A stretch of 64,000 bases of DNA from an uncultured Verrucomicrobiota bacterium (GTDB taxonomy: Bacteria > Verrucomicrobiota > Verrucomicrobiia > Verrucomicrobiales > Verrucomicrobiaceae), in contig CAILZI010000188.1 of the NCBI GenBank assembly GCA_903838675.1, positions 1-64,000 on the forward strand. Direction: 5' to 3'. Under the pieces are notes generated by a model. The model saw only the letters and a list, made by a program, of their open reading frames with translations, ran no database searches and was not told the DNA's origin. The translations under genes and the position numbers were made by a program. Positions 19,621 through 29,192 of the stretch are shown in pieces (the stretch's first letter is position 1; each line of letters begins with the position of its first letter).

Positions 19621-20166
19621 ATGCAAACATGGCACCTGCTTAAAGCCTCAGACAAGGAAGTTTATGAAGCTAAAGATCTCGAAATCCTGCGCGGATGGGC
19701 GGCTGACGCCAAGATCTCTCCGCTCGACAAGATTTCCAGTGACAACCGCATGAGCTGGCAGCGTGCGCCGATGATCGCGGAACTGCAGATGGATCTGTTG
19801 GTCCAGATGCCCGACAATTACCTCTATGGCCCGACAAACGTGGCCACCATCCAGGAATTTCTGGCCACCGGCGAGATCGATGAAAATGTGACGATCATCA
19901 ACTGCCTCGACAACAAGGAGTCTCGTCTTGCCGATCTGTCGTGGTTCCAGGCCAGCCCGCATCATGTGCGCAGTGCTGCCACGACCTTCGTAGGCACCGG
20001 GCGCTCAGATGAAAAGAGCGGCATGGGAGATGCCATGCAGCAATCGCGCATCGCCACGCTGGAAAAGCAGGTGATGGAGCTGCAGCGGGTGGTGGATGAA
20101 TGGCAGCAGGCCTACCATGGCCTGCGTCAGCAGTTTGTTGAATCAACTGGCCGCGAGCCGATGTGA
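19621..20166 (+). CDS. Hypothetical protein with C-terminal coiled coil, possibly GYF_2-like
   Basis: 181 aa; LRGWAADAKISPLDKISSDNRMSWQRAPMIAEL…YGPTNVATIQEFLATGEI followed by a predicted coiled coil (RIATLEKQVMELQRVVDEWQQAY). Confidence 0.6.
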   Translation: MQTWHLLKASDKEVYEAKDLEILRGWAADAKISPLDKISSDNRMSWQRAPMIAELQMDLLVQMPDNYLYGPTNVATIQEFLATGEIDENVTIINCLDNKESRLADLSWFQASPHHVRSAATTFVGTGRSDEKSGMGDAMQQSRIATLEKQVMELQRVVDEWQQAYHGLRQQFVESTGREPM

Positions 20167-20172
20167 TTCGAA

Positions 20173-20430
20173 TCAGGTCTCGTCGGTTGTTTCGCAACTG
20201 TTCAAGCCAGGGAGTTCTTTGGCCTTGTCGGCATAGCGGTCGAACCGGTTAGAGAGGATCAGCAACGTGGGAGCCCACAACCCGATAAAAATGCCCAGGC
20301 GCTCGGCGTGTGCCGCCTGTTCGGGGGTCTCGCCGTTAAAAAACCACCAGCTCCAAATGGAGAGGATCACCGAGAGCATGCCCGCCTGGAAACAGATCGT
20401 GCTGAGAGTGCGGCAGATAGAAGAATTCAT
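20173..20430 (-). CDS. Small hypothetical membrane protein
   Basis: 85 aa with two hydrophobic segments (MLSVILSIWSWWFF; LGIFIGLWAPTLLIL); convergent with the upstream gene. Confidence 0.45.
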   Translation of the reverse strand: MNSSICRTLSTICFQAGMLSVILSIWSWWFFNGETPEQAAHAERLGIFIGLWAPTLLILSNRFDRYADKAKELPGLNSCETTDET

Positions 20431-20572
20431 ATTTTAAAGTCTGCCATGCATCCATGCCTCCCGGCAAGCAATCACAGCCCTCAGCGCAAATCCGGCGGAC
20501 TAAAACGCAGCCTCAGGCGCAGGGTGTATGTGGAAGCTTGAGAGAATGCCGGGCTGAGGCATAGTATGCTCA

Positions 20573-20956
20573 ATGATTTCTCCTGCTGATATCCGCTGCG
20601 CGACTGCTCCGGTGAGACCACGGCAGCCCCGCGTGGCTCCCCACCAGCCGCGTGTGCAGCCGCTGACAGCACCGCCCGCGCTGGAGCCCCCCTGGCATGT
20701 CATCCTTCTGGACGACGATCTCCACACGTTTGAATACGTGATCGAAATGCTGCATGCCATTTTTGGGCATTCGCGGGAGCTCGGCAATCGCATGGCCGAG
20801 GAGGTGAACGAAAAGGGGCGAGTGATCGTGGCAACTGTCCACAAAGAGCTGGCGGAATTACGTCAGCAGCAAATTGAAGAATACGGGCCTGATCCAACAG
20901 AAACCAATCCCCAAAGACAAGTATCAATGAAAGCTTTGATTGAGTGCTCGGAGTGA
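20573..20956 (+). CDS. clpS: ATP-dependent Clp protease adaptor ClpS
   Basis: PWHVILLDDDLHTFEYVIEMLHAIFGHS…AEEVNEKGRVIVATVHKELAELRQQQIEEYGPDP, with a Pro/Arg-rich N-terminal extension. Confidence 0.9.
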   Translation: MISPADIRCATAPVRPRQPRVAPHQPRVQPLTAPPALEPPWHVILLDDDLHTFEYVIEMLHAIFGHSRELGNRMAEEVNEKGRVIVATVHKELAELRQQQIEEYGPDPTETNPQRQVSMKALIECSE

Positions 20957-20965
20957 CTGTTTCTC

Positions 20966-22234
20966 TCAGCGTCGTCCACGCGGCTCGGGAATGCCACGCA
21001 GAATCAGGATGGAAATAAGCGACATCACCGCCGCGAGGCATGCGACAAGGTAAAACGAACCGCTGAGCGAGTATATCAGCCCGCCAAGGCTGGTGGCGAG
21101 CATCAGCGACCACACATTGCAAAAACCGAGCACGGCTTGCAGAGTCGAACGGCGTTCCGGAGGGCATAGTTCCGCGGTGAGTGTCAGGTCACCCACTCGA
21201 TCCAAGAACAGGCCGAAGCCCAGGATGAAGTAAGCGGCGGTAAAGCCACCAAAGGAATGCGTCAGGCTGGCCCAGATGCACAAGGCAATGCAGATGAGAC
21301 GTGAGAGTATCAGCAGCACCCTGCCCCCTTTATGATAGCCAAGCCAGGCCGCAAGCAGGCTGCCAAGAATGGTGCCGATGTTCTGAAAGGAAACGAAACT
21401 GCCCTCATCCGCCTCCGGTCTGCCAGTGGTGTGCAGCGCATGCAGAGTGAGAAATGAAACAACCATCAAATAGCCCATGCCGGTGAAACGGGCGACGATC
21501 AGCTTGAGCAGCTGCGGTTGTTTGCCCAGCAGGCCCGGCAGACTGCACAGATAGCCCCAATAGCTGCCGGTCTGCGGATGATAATGATGTGCCGCCGGCA
21601 GTTCGCGCATGAATGACTGCGACAGCCAGGACAAGAGCAAAAAGCCGAAAGTAATAAGGTGCAGCACCGCGTAGCCGCGCTGTCCCGGTGAATGGGTGAG
21701 GACCTGATGGATCACCGCTCCAGCCACCATGCCTATGCAAGCCTGCGTGATGTAGCGTGCGGCCCAGCCTGCGGCACGGACACGCTCCGGCACCATGCGT
21801 GTGACCATTTCCATCCAGGCCACCACGCCCACGCCGCCAATGAGACCGGAAACCACTGGTGTCAGCACCACCACCGGCAGCAGCCACGGGCCGGCGTCCT
21901 GCCAGAACCAGAGCAGCAGCCCCGTGATGAGATAGGGCAGTCGTTGCAGCAAACCGAAGCTCATCACCCACAGTTTGAACTTCGTGAGTCGTTCCACCAG
22001 TGGTGACACAAACAGACCCGCCATCGCGAACGCCGCAGGCAGGATGGCAGGCATGATGGCGATGATCGCTGACCGTCCACCGAGCTGTTCCACCATTTTG
22101 GGCATCACGGTCTCCGGCTGGAGGAACGCTACTCCGCCCATGTACAGCCCGCCTTCCAGGCAGTGGCAGATAAAGTTCCGCCGCACGACCTGTGGGTGAT
22201 GCTGATGAGGTGAGGCTGCGGTGTCGAGGGGCAT
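20966..22234 (-). CDS. MFS transporter
   Basis: 422 aa with about 12 hydrophobic segments and an MFS-like layout. Confidence 0.75.
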   Translation of the reverse strand: MPLDTAASPHQHHPQVVRRNFICHCLEGGLYMGGVAFLQPETVMPKMVEQLGGRSAIIAIMPAILPAAFAMAGLFVSPLVERLTKFKLWVMSFGLLQRLPYLITGLLLWFWQDAGPWLLPVVVLTPVVSGLIGGVGVVAWMEMVTRMVPERVRAAGWAARYITQACIGMVAGAVIHQVLTHSPGQRGYAVLHLITFGFLLLSWLSQSFMRELPAAHHYHPQTGSYWGYLCSLPGLLGKQPQLLKLIVARFTGMGYLMVVSFLTLHALHTTGRPEADEGSFVSFQNIGTILGSLLAAWLGYHKGGRVLLILSRLICIALCIWASLTHSFGGFTAAYFILGFGLFLDRVGDLTLTAELCPPERRSTLQAVLGFCNVWSLMLATSLGGLIYSLSGSFYLVACLAAVMSLISILILRGIPEPRGRR

Positions 22235-22312
22235 CGCTGGGGAGGCCTCATCGTGGCGTAGACTGGCTCAAAGGAAAGCGAATCGTCCTTTACCTTTCAG
22301 CAGTGCTTTCCA

Positions 22313-22332
22313 CTCAAATAATTATTATTGAG
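22313..22332. promoter_or_regulatory. Imperfect AT-rich palindrome CTCAAATAATTATTATTGAG upstream of ferritin; candidate operator
   Basis: 20 nt, CTCAA…TTGAG arms with 7 of 10 symmetric pairs, 61 nt upstream of the ferritin ATG. Confidence 0.3.
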
Positions 22333-22393
22333 CAGTCTTGCTTTGGTTTCTCACTGCTGGTTCAATTCAGCAACTTCAAACCCAGCGCGTACC

Positions 22394-22927
22394 ATGACTC
22401 TCAATCCCAAGCTCACCAAATTGCTCAATGAGCAGATCAACAACGAAATGTCCTCCAGTTATGTTTATCTCGCCATGGCGGCGTGGTTCGAACAGACCCC
22501 CTATTCCGGCTTTGCCCAGTGGATGTTCACCCAGAGCCGTGAAGAGACCATGCATGCGCTGAAATTTTACCAGTATGTCGTGGATCGTGATGCCAGGGTC
22601 GAATTCCAGCCCATTGCGAAGCCCAAGATGGATTTCAAATCGCCCTTGGATGTCTTCCAGCACAGTCTCAAACAGGAGCAGCGCGTGACGCAGCAGATCA
22701 ATGATCTGTTCGAAGTTGCAGAGCAGGTCAAAGACCACGCTTCGAAAAACCTTCTCCTCTGGTTCCTCAATGAGCAGATGGAAGAGGAGAAAACCGTGGG
22801 GGACATGCTCGAACGCCTCAAACTGGCCGGTAATGACACGGCCAGCCTTCTGGTTCTCGATCGCGAAGCAGGCAGCCGCCCAAGCGCCGGCGGTGTTCCG
22901 AAGGGCTCTGGCGCAATGGGTGATTGA
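22394..22927 (+). CDS. Non-haem ferritin
   Basis: LNEQINNEMSSSYVYLAMAAWFEQTPYSGFAQWMFTQSREETMHALKFYQYV…LWFLNEQMEEEKTVGDMLERL. Confidence 0.92.
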   Translation: MTLNPKLTKLLNEQINNEMSSSYVYLAMAAWFEQTPYSGFAQWMFTQSREETMHALKFYQYVVDRDARVEFQPIAKPKMDFKSPLDVFQHSLKQEQRVTQQINDLFEVAEQVKDHASKNLLLWFLNEQMEEEKTVGDMLERLKLAGNDTASLLVLDREAGSRPSAGGVPKGSGAMGD

Positions 22928-22940
22928 TCAGCCTCGGTGC

Positions 22941-25499
22941 TTACGGCAGCAGCAGCATGTCCCACGGCCACAACGGTGTGTAAGTGGCGGATTCGACCCA
23001 GCCGCGGACGTGTTCCGCGTCGCTGGGGACTTCGACATAACTCCAGGCTCCACGTTTTTCGAGCAAGCGCACTTGGCTGCCAGGTGGCAGGGCGATGACA
23101 TTGCCGGAAGTGCTCGTGGCGGCGGTGTAGACACTGACTTCACGTGCAGTCACGACCATCACATCCTTAACTCGGTCTCCTGGTGCGGGGCGAATGGCGG
23201 CGAACGTGACTGAAGGAATGAAAACCAGCAGCCCAATGATGCTAAAAATCAGGGCATAAGCGCTGCTGCTGCCTTTAGACGAAGCGGCGAGAATCCAGCG
23301 CACAAGGGCCAGCAAAATGAGCCATACCCCTGCGGATGCGGCAACGACCCAGGTGTTTTTGTTCAGGAGCAGGCTCCACTCAGCCAGCGGAGAGTCCTCT
23401 CCGAAGCGAAAAAAGCGCAGCTTTTCATCAATGTGCCGCAGATTCTGCCGCACTTCGGGATTCAGGGGATCCAGCAGCTGCGCACGCTGGTACCACAGGG
23501 CTGCACGCCCCAGGTCCTCCTGACGGTAGCGGGCATTGGCGATGAGGGTGAAGACCGCAGAGCTCAAGGCGGGCGGCTGCTGCTTGGTGAGCGATTCTCC
23601 AAGGTATTGCGCCTGGGTGAATTTGCCTTTCTCCAACGCTTCGCGTGCCTGCTGATAAAGCTCGTCAGGGGAAGCATCTGCGGCACTGGCGGTGAGTGAG
23701 AATGTGGCCATCGCGGCGATGAGAATGCCGGTGCGTTTCAGCAGCGGTGCCAATGTGGAAAGGATACGGCTGCGTTCACTTCTGCCGAGGGCTTCTCCGG
23801 AGGTGGGAGCTGCGGTGAAACTTTGGGTCTCATAGCGGCGGATGATCTGCCGGAGCTCCTCATCCTGCACTTCACCTGGCTGGCTGCGGTGGATGAAGTG
23901 GGCGGCACGCTGGAGGAAATCACGATCCGCGAGATTGTTCTCCTCAAGGCCATGCCACCACTGCTGCAGCTCACCCCGCAGTCCGCTTTTGGCTTCAGCG
24001 CTACGGCGGCGAAACCACGTTAGGAGAGTTGCCAGAATAACAAGGGCAGCCGGAAGCGACTGAATGGCCCAAAAACGTGCACTGGTGGTGAGGGGGGCGC
24101 TGGCGGCGGTGGTGTTTAGCCACCTGGCCTTGGCCGGAATATTCATGAGGATGTCACTGATCTGCGGTTTGGGCTGCTGCACTGGCGGCGGCTTTGGGGC
24201 CTCCACACCGCCACTGCTTTCCACACCCGCAGCCACCATGGTGCCGGGCTTGATGCGCAGCGCAATCGCCGGAGTGCGTGCAGCGATGTATTTCTTCTGC
24301 GAGGGGCTGAAATAGCTCAGTTCAAAAGGCGGCAGTTCGGTGTGCACTTTTTCCGGCACAAAGACCATCGAATAGCCGATGCGGCGCTGCGCGGTGGGAG
24401 TGAGGTTGGGATCGATCGGTCCGTCCACATTGTAGCGCCTCGGCGGGTAGGCCTTCCAACCCTCAGGCGGCATGAGGCTGGGTGGGTTAAGTGCTTCGAA
24501 ATTGCCCGAACCGTCGATGGTGATGTCCACGGCCAGCGGATCGCCGACACTGAGCTCGTTGGGGGTGGCCATGGCGCTGATACTGAAATCGCCGACGGCA
24601 CCGCTGAAGTTTGCGGGTTTGCCCTCGGTGGGAAGCGGCAGAACCTTGATCTTCACCTCCTGGCTCTTGACCACATGCTTCCGCGGCTCCGCGCTGCCCA
24701 TGATCATGCCAAAAGGCAGGCCGCGGCTCATCTGCCTCTGGGCGTTTTCATCAAAAACCTCGAACAGCAGCTCACAGGTGGCGGGGCCTACTTTCAGATC
24801 GCCTGCGTGGAGTGCGGAGAGCGTGCTGTGATAGGTGATGACCATGTAGTCGATGTCGTTGATGCGCTGCGGGTTCTGATCGGCCTGCTGCGGAAAACGA
24901 GCGATAGCAAAATCATTCTTGTTCACCTCAATCAGGCCGACGCGGCGCAGCATCACACTGCCGCGCGGTACAAACAGGCTGGCACTGATGGGAACAACCT
25001 CCCCCTGATAGACCTCCGTTTTGCCGACCTCGATCTGAAAAAGCGGTATGTTGGCATCTTCGGCGGCTGAGGGAGCGGTGGTTGGAGCTTCAGTGACGAT
25101 GAGTCGAACTTCGTTGGTTTTGAGAATCTCTCCGTTCACGAGCACTTCTTGCGGTGGAATGACAAACTCGCCCGGCTCCGTTCCTGCGACCTGCCAGGTG
25201 AGTTGCGTCGAGAAAATCCGCTGAGAGCCGCGAATCTCGATGTTCTGCGCAGTGGAAAGTCCGGAACTCATGCCAACCTGCACCGGCAGCCTCAGCTGCG
25301 GCACGTTTTGCACGCTGCCGTTTTGTACAGTGATGACATAATTGACTGCTTGGCCGGTGGTAGCATGGTCAGGCTGGATATAGGCGCGCAGCGTGGCTGC
25401 CGAGGAGCTGGTGACAAGGAGTGTCAGGAGCAGCAGAGCCTGCAGGCAGATGGAATGAGGGATGATATTCCAGGGAAGAACTCTCGAAATTCCGGCCAT
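22941..25499 (-). CDS. BatD-like oxygen-tolerance protein fused to a BatE-like TPR/SH3 region
   Basis: N-terminal BatD (LRAYIQPDHATTGQAVNYVITVQNG…FSTQLTWQVAGTEPGEFVIPPQEVLVNGE); C-terminal TPR (DELYQQAREALEKGKFTQAQYL…LGRAALWYQRAQLLDP) and SH3-like tail (VSVYTAATSTSGNVIALPPGSQVRLLEKRGAWSYVEV). Confidence 0.85.
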   Translation of the reverse strand: MAGISRVLPWNIIPHSICLQALLLLTLLVTSSSAATLRAYIQPDHATTGQAVNYVITVQNGSVQNVPQLRLPVQVGMSSGLSTAQNIEIRGSQRIFSTQLTWQVAGTEPGEFVIPPQEVLVNGEILKTNEVRLIVTEAPTTAPSAAEDANIPLFQIEVGKTEVYQGEVVPISASLFVPRGSVMLRRVGLIEVNKNDFAIARFPQQADQNPQRINDIDYMVITYHSTLSALHAGDLKVGPATCELLFEVFDENAQRQMSRGLPFGMIMGSAEPRKHVVKSQEVKIKVLPLPTEGKPANFSGAVGDFSISAMATPNELSVGDPLAVDITIDGSGNFEALNPPSLMPPEGWKAYPPRRYNVDGPIDPNLTPTAQRRIGYSMVFVPEKVHTELPPFELSYFSPSQKKYIAARTPAIALRIKPGTMVAAGVESSGGVEAPKPPPVQQPKPQISDILMNIPAKARWLNTTAASAPLTTSARFWAIQSLPAALVILATLLTWFRRRSAEAKSGLRGELQQWWHGLEENNLADRDFLQRAAHFIHRSQPGEVQDEELRQIIRRYETQSFTAAPTSGEALGRSERSRILSTLAPLLKRTGILIAAMATFSLTASAADASPDELYQQAREALEKGKFTQAQYLGESLTKQQPPALSSAVFTLIANARYRQEDLGRAALWYQRAQLLDPLNPEVRQNLRHIDEKLRFFRFGEDSPLAEWSLLLNKNTWVVAASAGVWLILLALVRWILAASSKGSSSAYALIFSIIGLLVFIPSVTFAAIRPAPGDRVKDVMVVTAREVSVYTAATSTSGNVIALPPGSQVRLLEKRGAWSYVEVPSDAEHVRGWVESATYTPLWPWDMLLLP

Positions 25500-25585
25500 G
25501 ACTGCGGGTTGTTCCTGGGTTGATGGGAAATGGAGGCTTTGAATCATTCGAGCTTGGTATTTCGTTCGTCACTGCCGGCGGCGGC

Positions 25586-27601
25586 TCACCAGTCTTTTTT
25601 GTTCGGGGGAGGGGTGTGGTAGCGGTTGGTCAGCGGCGCGGTGATTTCGTCCATGTACTGGCGGATGATCGATTCGGCCTCTCCGGGGGTGTAACCAGTG
25701 CGCGGATTGCGCTGGTCGTTGGGCGCGCCTTTGGCCGTTTTGTTCTTTTCATCACCGCCTTCCCCTCCGGGTTTTTGGCCGTCTTTTCCCTGCTTTCCTT
25801 CTTTTTCGCCTGGGTCACCATTGGCGGCTTGGAGCCGGCCTTCGGGCAGTTCTTTGGCGTCCTTGCCGCCAATGCCGTCATCCGCTTCCTTCTTTTCGCC
25901 TTTGACTTCTTTTTGCTCCTTGGGTTCACCCTGACCATTCGGGTCGCTGCCTTGCTTGCCATCGTCTCCCTCGTCGCCTTCTTCACCTTCCTGGCCTTCG
26001 CCCTTGTCACCTTTCTGCCCCTTTTGACCTTTGTCGCCTTTTTTGCCTTTTTTGCCTTTTTGCTGTTCTTCCATCTTTTTGATCACCTGGCGAAGTTCAT
26101 TGAGCATTTTGGCCACATAATCACGGTTCTCGTGCAGATCCTTGTTGTCAGGGTCGAGGTCCAGCGCCGCATCCAGATGGCGTAGTGCGTCGTTCCAGCG
26201 TTGGAGGGTGATCTTGGGCTGCTGCTGCAGGCCGCGCACACCTTGATCATATAACGTGTGTCCCAGACCGCGGTGGGCGCGTGCACGCAGTGACTTGTCC
26301 TGAGTGTGGAGCACTTCGCTGAAGCTCTTGACACTGCCGTCATAGTTGGTGAGGTCATGCTCCGCTGTGGCGAGACCGTAGAGGAGTTCATCGCGGGAAT
26401 GCGCGTCGAAATCATCGCGTTCCAACAGTTTCCCATAGAGGTCGCGGGCTTTTTTGAAATCACCTTTCTCTAGCGCTTTAAGCGCATCATCAGGCGTCGG
26501 GCCGCCAGATTGAAACATGAAAGCCAGAAGGTCTGTTGGACCTGCCCCCTGTGCAGGAGGTGCAGGTGCAAAGGCGGCAACAGCCAGTGCCAGCACGACA
26601 GGGCGTGCAGAAGGGCGGGGAAGGGCGCTTATGATCCAGGCTAGCATGAGCAGCAATATACCCAGACCCAGGGGCCAGGCAAAGCGCTCAATCGGCCGCG
26701 AAGTCTGCCGGTTGGCGGACTGCTGCTCGGTCAGTCGGTCGAGCACGGGCTGGATGGACTGGCGGTTGAGCGGTTGGGTGTCAAGCTTGAGGAAGCGTCC
26801 ACCGGTAGCAGAGGCCAGTTGTTGCAGCACGCCGCTTTGCAGCTGGGAGCGCACCACATTGCCCGCCTCGTCTCGGATGTAATCCCCTTCCACCTCAGGA
26901 TTTGGAATGAGCGTGCCGACATCCGTGCCGACCCCTACGGTGACGACAACAACACCTGCTGCAGCAAGACGCTGGGTGTAGGGGACGAGGTTCGCATCTG
27001 CATCACCGCCATCGCTGAAAATGACCAGCGCGTAATTGCTCTTTGGCAGGGTTTTGATGGCGCGCAGCGTCACATCCAGCAGATCCCCAAGATTGCTCCC
27101 ACCCCATTCGATGATCGTGTGATCGTAGGCCAGCAACGACTCAATGATGGCGTCATGATCGGTCGTGAGCGGTGCCTGGAGGTACGCGCGGCCGGCAAAG
27201 GCCAGCAGACCCACCCGCTCTCCACTGAGCTCCATGACCAGGTCATGGGCTGCCAGCCGTGCGCGTGTAAGACGGTCGGGAGGCACGTCGCGCGCAAGCA
27301 TGGAACGCGAAGTGTCAATGGCGATGAAGATGTTGCGCCCCTTGTCGGGAATCTCGAGTTTCTCTTCGCCCCATCGCGGCTGGGCGACGGCGACGATGAG
27401 GCAGGCCATGGACATTATGTACAAAGCATACACAAACCATGAGCGCCACAGGGAGCGACCCATGACGAGCGTCGTCCGCAGCCGTGCCGCTGTGAACAGG
27501 CGTTCTGCCTTGGAACCATGCGCATCCACCAGCAGCTTCAATCCCACCAGCGCGGGAATGATCAGCAGGAACCAAAGCAGGTGTTGGTGGGCAAAGGTCA
27601 T
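25586..27601 (-). CDS. BatB-like VWA protein fused to a BatC-like TPR region with charged low-complexity tail
   Basis: VWA MIDAS IAIDTSRSMLARDVPPDRLTRAR; TPR (LKALEKGDFKKARDLYGKLL…); low-complexity GKKGKKGDKGQKGQKGDKGEGQEGEEGDEGDD. Confidence 0.87.
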   Translation of the reverse strand: MTFAHQHLLWFLLIIPALVGLKLLVDAHGSKAERLFTAARLRTTLVMGRSLWRSWFVYALYIMSMACLIVAVAQPRWGEEKLEIPDKGRNIFIAIDTSRSMLARDVPPDRLTRARLAAHDLVMELSGERVGLLAFAGRAYLQAPLTTDHDAIIESLLAYDHTIIEWGGSNLGDLLDVTLRAIKTLPKSNYALVIFSDGGDADANLVPYTQRLAAAGVVVVTVGVGTDVGTLIPNPEVEGDYIRDEAGNVVRSQLQSGVLQQLASATGGRFLKLDTQPLNRQSIQPVLDRLTEQQSANRQTSRPIERFAWPLGLGILLLMLAWIISALPRPSARPVVLALAVAAFAPAPPAQGAGPTDLLAFMFQSGGPTPDDALKALEKGDFKKARDLYGKLLERDDFDAHSRDELLYGLATAEHDLTNYDGSVKSFSEVLHTQDKSLRARAHRGLGHTLYDQGVRGLQQQPKITLQRWNDALRHLDAALDLDPDNKDLHENRDYVAKMLNELRQVIKKMEEQQKGKKGKKGDKGQKGQKGDKGEGQEGEEGDEGDDGKQGSDPNGQGEPKEQKEVKGEKKEADDGIGGKDAKELPEGRLQAANGDPGEKEGKQGKDGQKPGGEGGDEKNKTAKGAPNDQRNPRTGYTPGEAESIIRQYMDEITAPLTNRYHTPPPNKKDW

Positions 27602-27606
27602 GACAA

Positions 27607-28635
27607 TCAGGTGGCTACCGGCTCAGGGGCCGAGTGCAGAACGGTCAAAGACAGCAGCAGTGCGAGAAACAAGGCGATGGAGGAAACGGCAAGTGGCCAC
27701 GGAAACAGTTCTTCAGTTTCAATGATCTTGTGGTGTTCAATCTTGGTTTTCTCGAGCTTGTCGATGGTGCCAAACACATCGCTGAGCGAACTGAGGTTTT
27801 GCGCCATGTAGAACTGGCCGTTGCCGATGGCCGCTACTTCTTTGAGCGTGCCTTCATCAAACAACTGCTGCCCCACCGGTGTGAATGTGCCGCGCTTGGG
27901 ATCAGGAATGCTGTGAATGCCCGGTGTGCCGATCGCGATGGTGTAAATCTTGATGCCGAGCGTGGCCGCAAGCTTCGCCGCATCCTGCGGGCTGAGGCGG
28001 CCTGAATTGTTCGCGCCATCTGTCAGCAGGACGATGACTTTGCTCGGCGATTTTTCACGACGCATCCGGTTGGCGGCGGAGGCGATACCGGAACCAATGG
28101 CGGTGCCGTCACCCACGCGTTGGGTCTGAACACGATCAAGATTGTTGATCAGCCAGTCGCGATCAAGCGTGAGCGGGCATGGGAGGTAGGTTTCACCAGC
28201 AAAGGCCACGATTCCGATTTTATCACTGCGGCGGCCTTTGATGAAATCCGACATCACTCGTTTGGCTGCCGTGAGGCGGTTCACCGGCTGCCCACCGATG
28301 TAGAAGTCTTCGATCAGCATCGACAACGAGACGTCCACCGTTAGCATGATGGCAATGCCATCGGCTTTCTCCTCTTCGTAGGACAAGATTTTCTGCGGTC
28401 GTGACAGCGCCAGAACGCCGAAGGTCAGGCTCAGCAAAATGAGTCCAAAGACAAAGCCTCCGAGGCTGTTGCGCGCCGGCCTGCCGAGATCACGCAGCAG
28501 TGAGGCAGTGGGGAATTTTATGGCTGCCCGTTTTCCACGTGCACCGCGCAGCAGGGCCAGCAGTGGTATCAAGGGGAGCATTAGAAGCCACAGAGGGTGC
28601 AATATCTGAAATGCAGGAAGGCCCGGAATCGTCAT
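27607..28635 (-). CDS. BatA-like VWA protein
   Basis: IAIMLTVDVSLSMLIEDF MIDAS, GIVAFAGETYLPCPLTLDRDWL; flanking TM segments; operon context. Confidence 0.87.
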   Translation of the reverse strand: MTIPGLPAFQILHPLWLLMLPLIPLLALLRGARGKRAAIKFPTASLLRDLGRPARNSLGGFVFGLILLSLTFGVLALSRPQKILSYEEEKADGIAIMLTVDVSLSMLIEDFYIGGQPVNRLTAAKRVMSDFIKGRRSDKIGIVAFAGETYLPCPLTLDRDWLINNLDRVQTQRVGDGTAIGSGIASAANRMRREKSPSKVIVLLTDGANNSGRLSPQDAAKLAATLGIKIYTIAIGTPGIHSIPDPKRGTFTPVGQQLFDEGTLKEVAAIGNGQFYMAQNLSSLSDVFGTIDKLEKTKIEHHKIIETEELFPWPLAVSSIALFLALLLSLTVLHSAPEPVAT

Positions 28636-29192
28636 GGTTTCTCCTCCTGCATGCGTGCGAGCGCCTGATCGATGAGCATGGTCGATTCTTCTTCCGTACG
28701 TGGAGCAGGCATGAACGAAATGTCGTCACATAGCTGTGCCACCGGCTCAAACCTTTCTCGCCACAAGCCTTGGGAGCGTGGCATCGGCATGCCAGGCAGC
28801 CGGTCCGCTTTGCCATCAAACAATTCGCGCGTCGTACGGGCTGGCGCTGGCACGGCGTAGCGCTCCTGCAGGTATCTCCGCAGGATCTGCGAGATCCTAT
28901 GGCTCATGTCCTGCGGCGGGATGGATTGAATGCGTGCGCGCAGATCATTCAACGCACGAAATGCCGAACTCCACGGCTGCCGCAAGGGTGTTGATGGCTC
29001 CTCTTTTGGACGGATGAGCAACCAGACGATGAGTGCGATCAGAAGTCCCAGCAGCAGGACTGTAGCCCAGGGAATCCACCACGGCGGCGGCAGTTGCACA
29101 ATGTCTGGAAGTGGCAGTTTAGGATGCGGCATCGGGCCCGGACCCTGAAACTGCGCCAGCAGGAAAGGCAGGTCAAAAATCGCAGGTTTCAT
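28632..29192 (-). CDS. DUF4381-like membrane protein
   Basis: Single TM (PWATVLLLGLLIALIVWLL) followed by ISQILRRYLQERYAVPAPARTTREL; lies between DUF58 and BatA genes, with 4-nt overlaps on both sides. Confidence 0.7.
   Translation of the reverse strand: MKPAIFDLPFLLAQFQGPGPMPHPKLPLPDIVQLPPPWWIPWATVLLLGLLIALIVWLLIRPKEEPSTPLRQPWSSAFRALNDLRARIQSIPPQDMSHRISQILRRYLQERYAVPAPARTTRELFDGKADRLPGMPMPRSQGLWRERFEPVAQLCDDISFMPAPRTEEESTMLIDQALARMQEEKP

Noticed and set aside
25520-26185. 221-aa plus-strand Phe-rich 'membrane protein' (FFAFFAFLLFF)
   Set aside because: Antisense of the Lys/Gly/Glu-rich BatB/C tract: Lys codons AAG/AAA read as CTT/TTT and give spurious hydrophobic runs.
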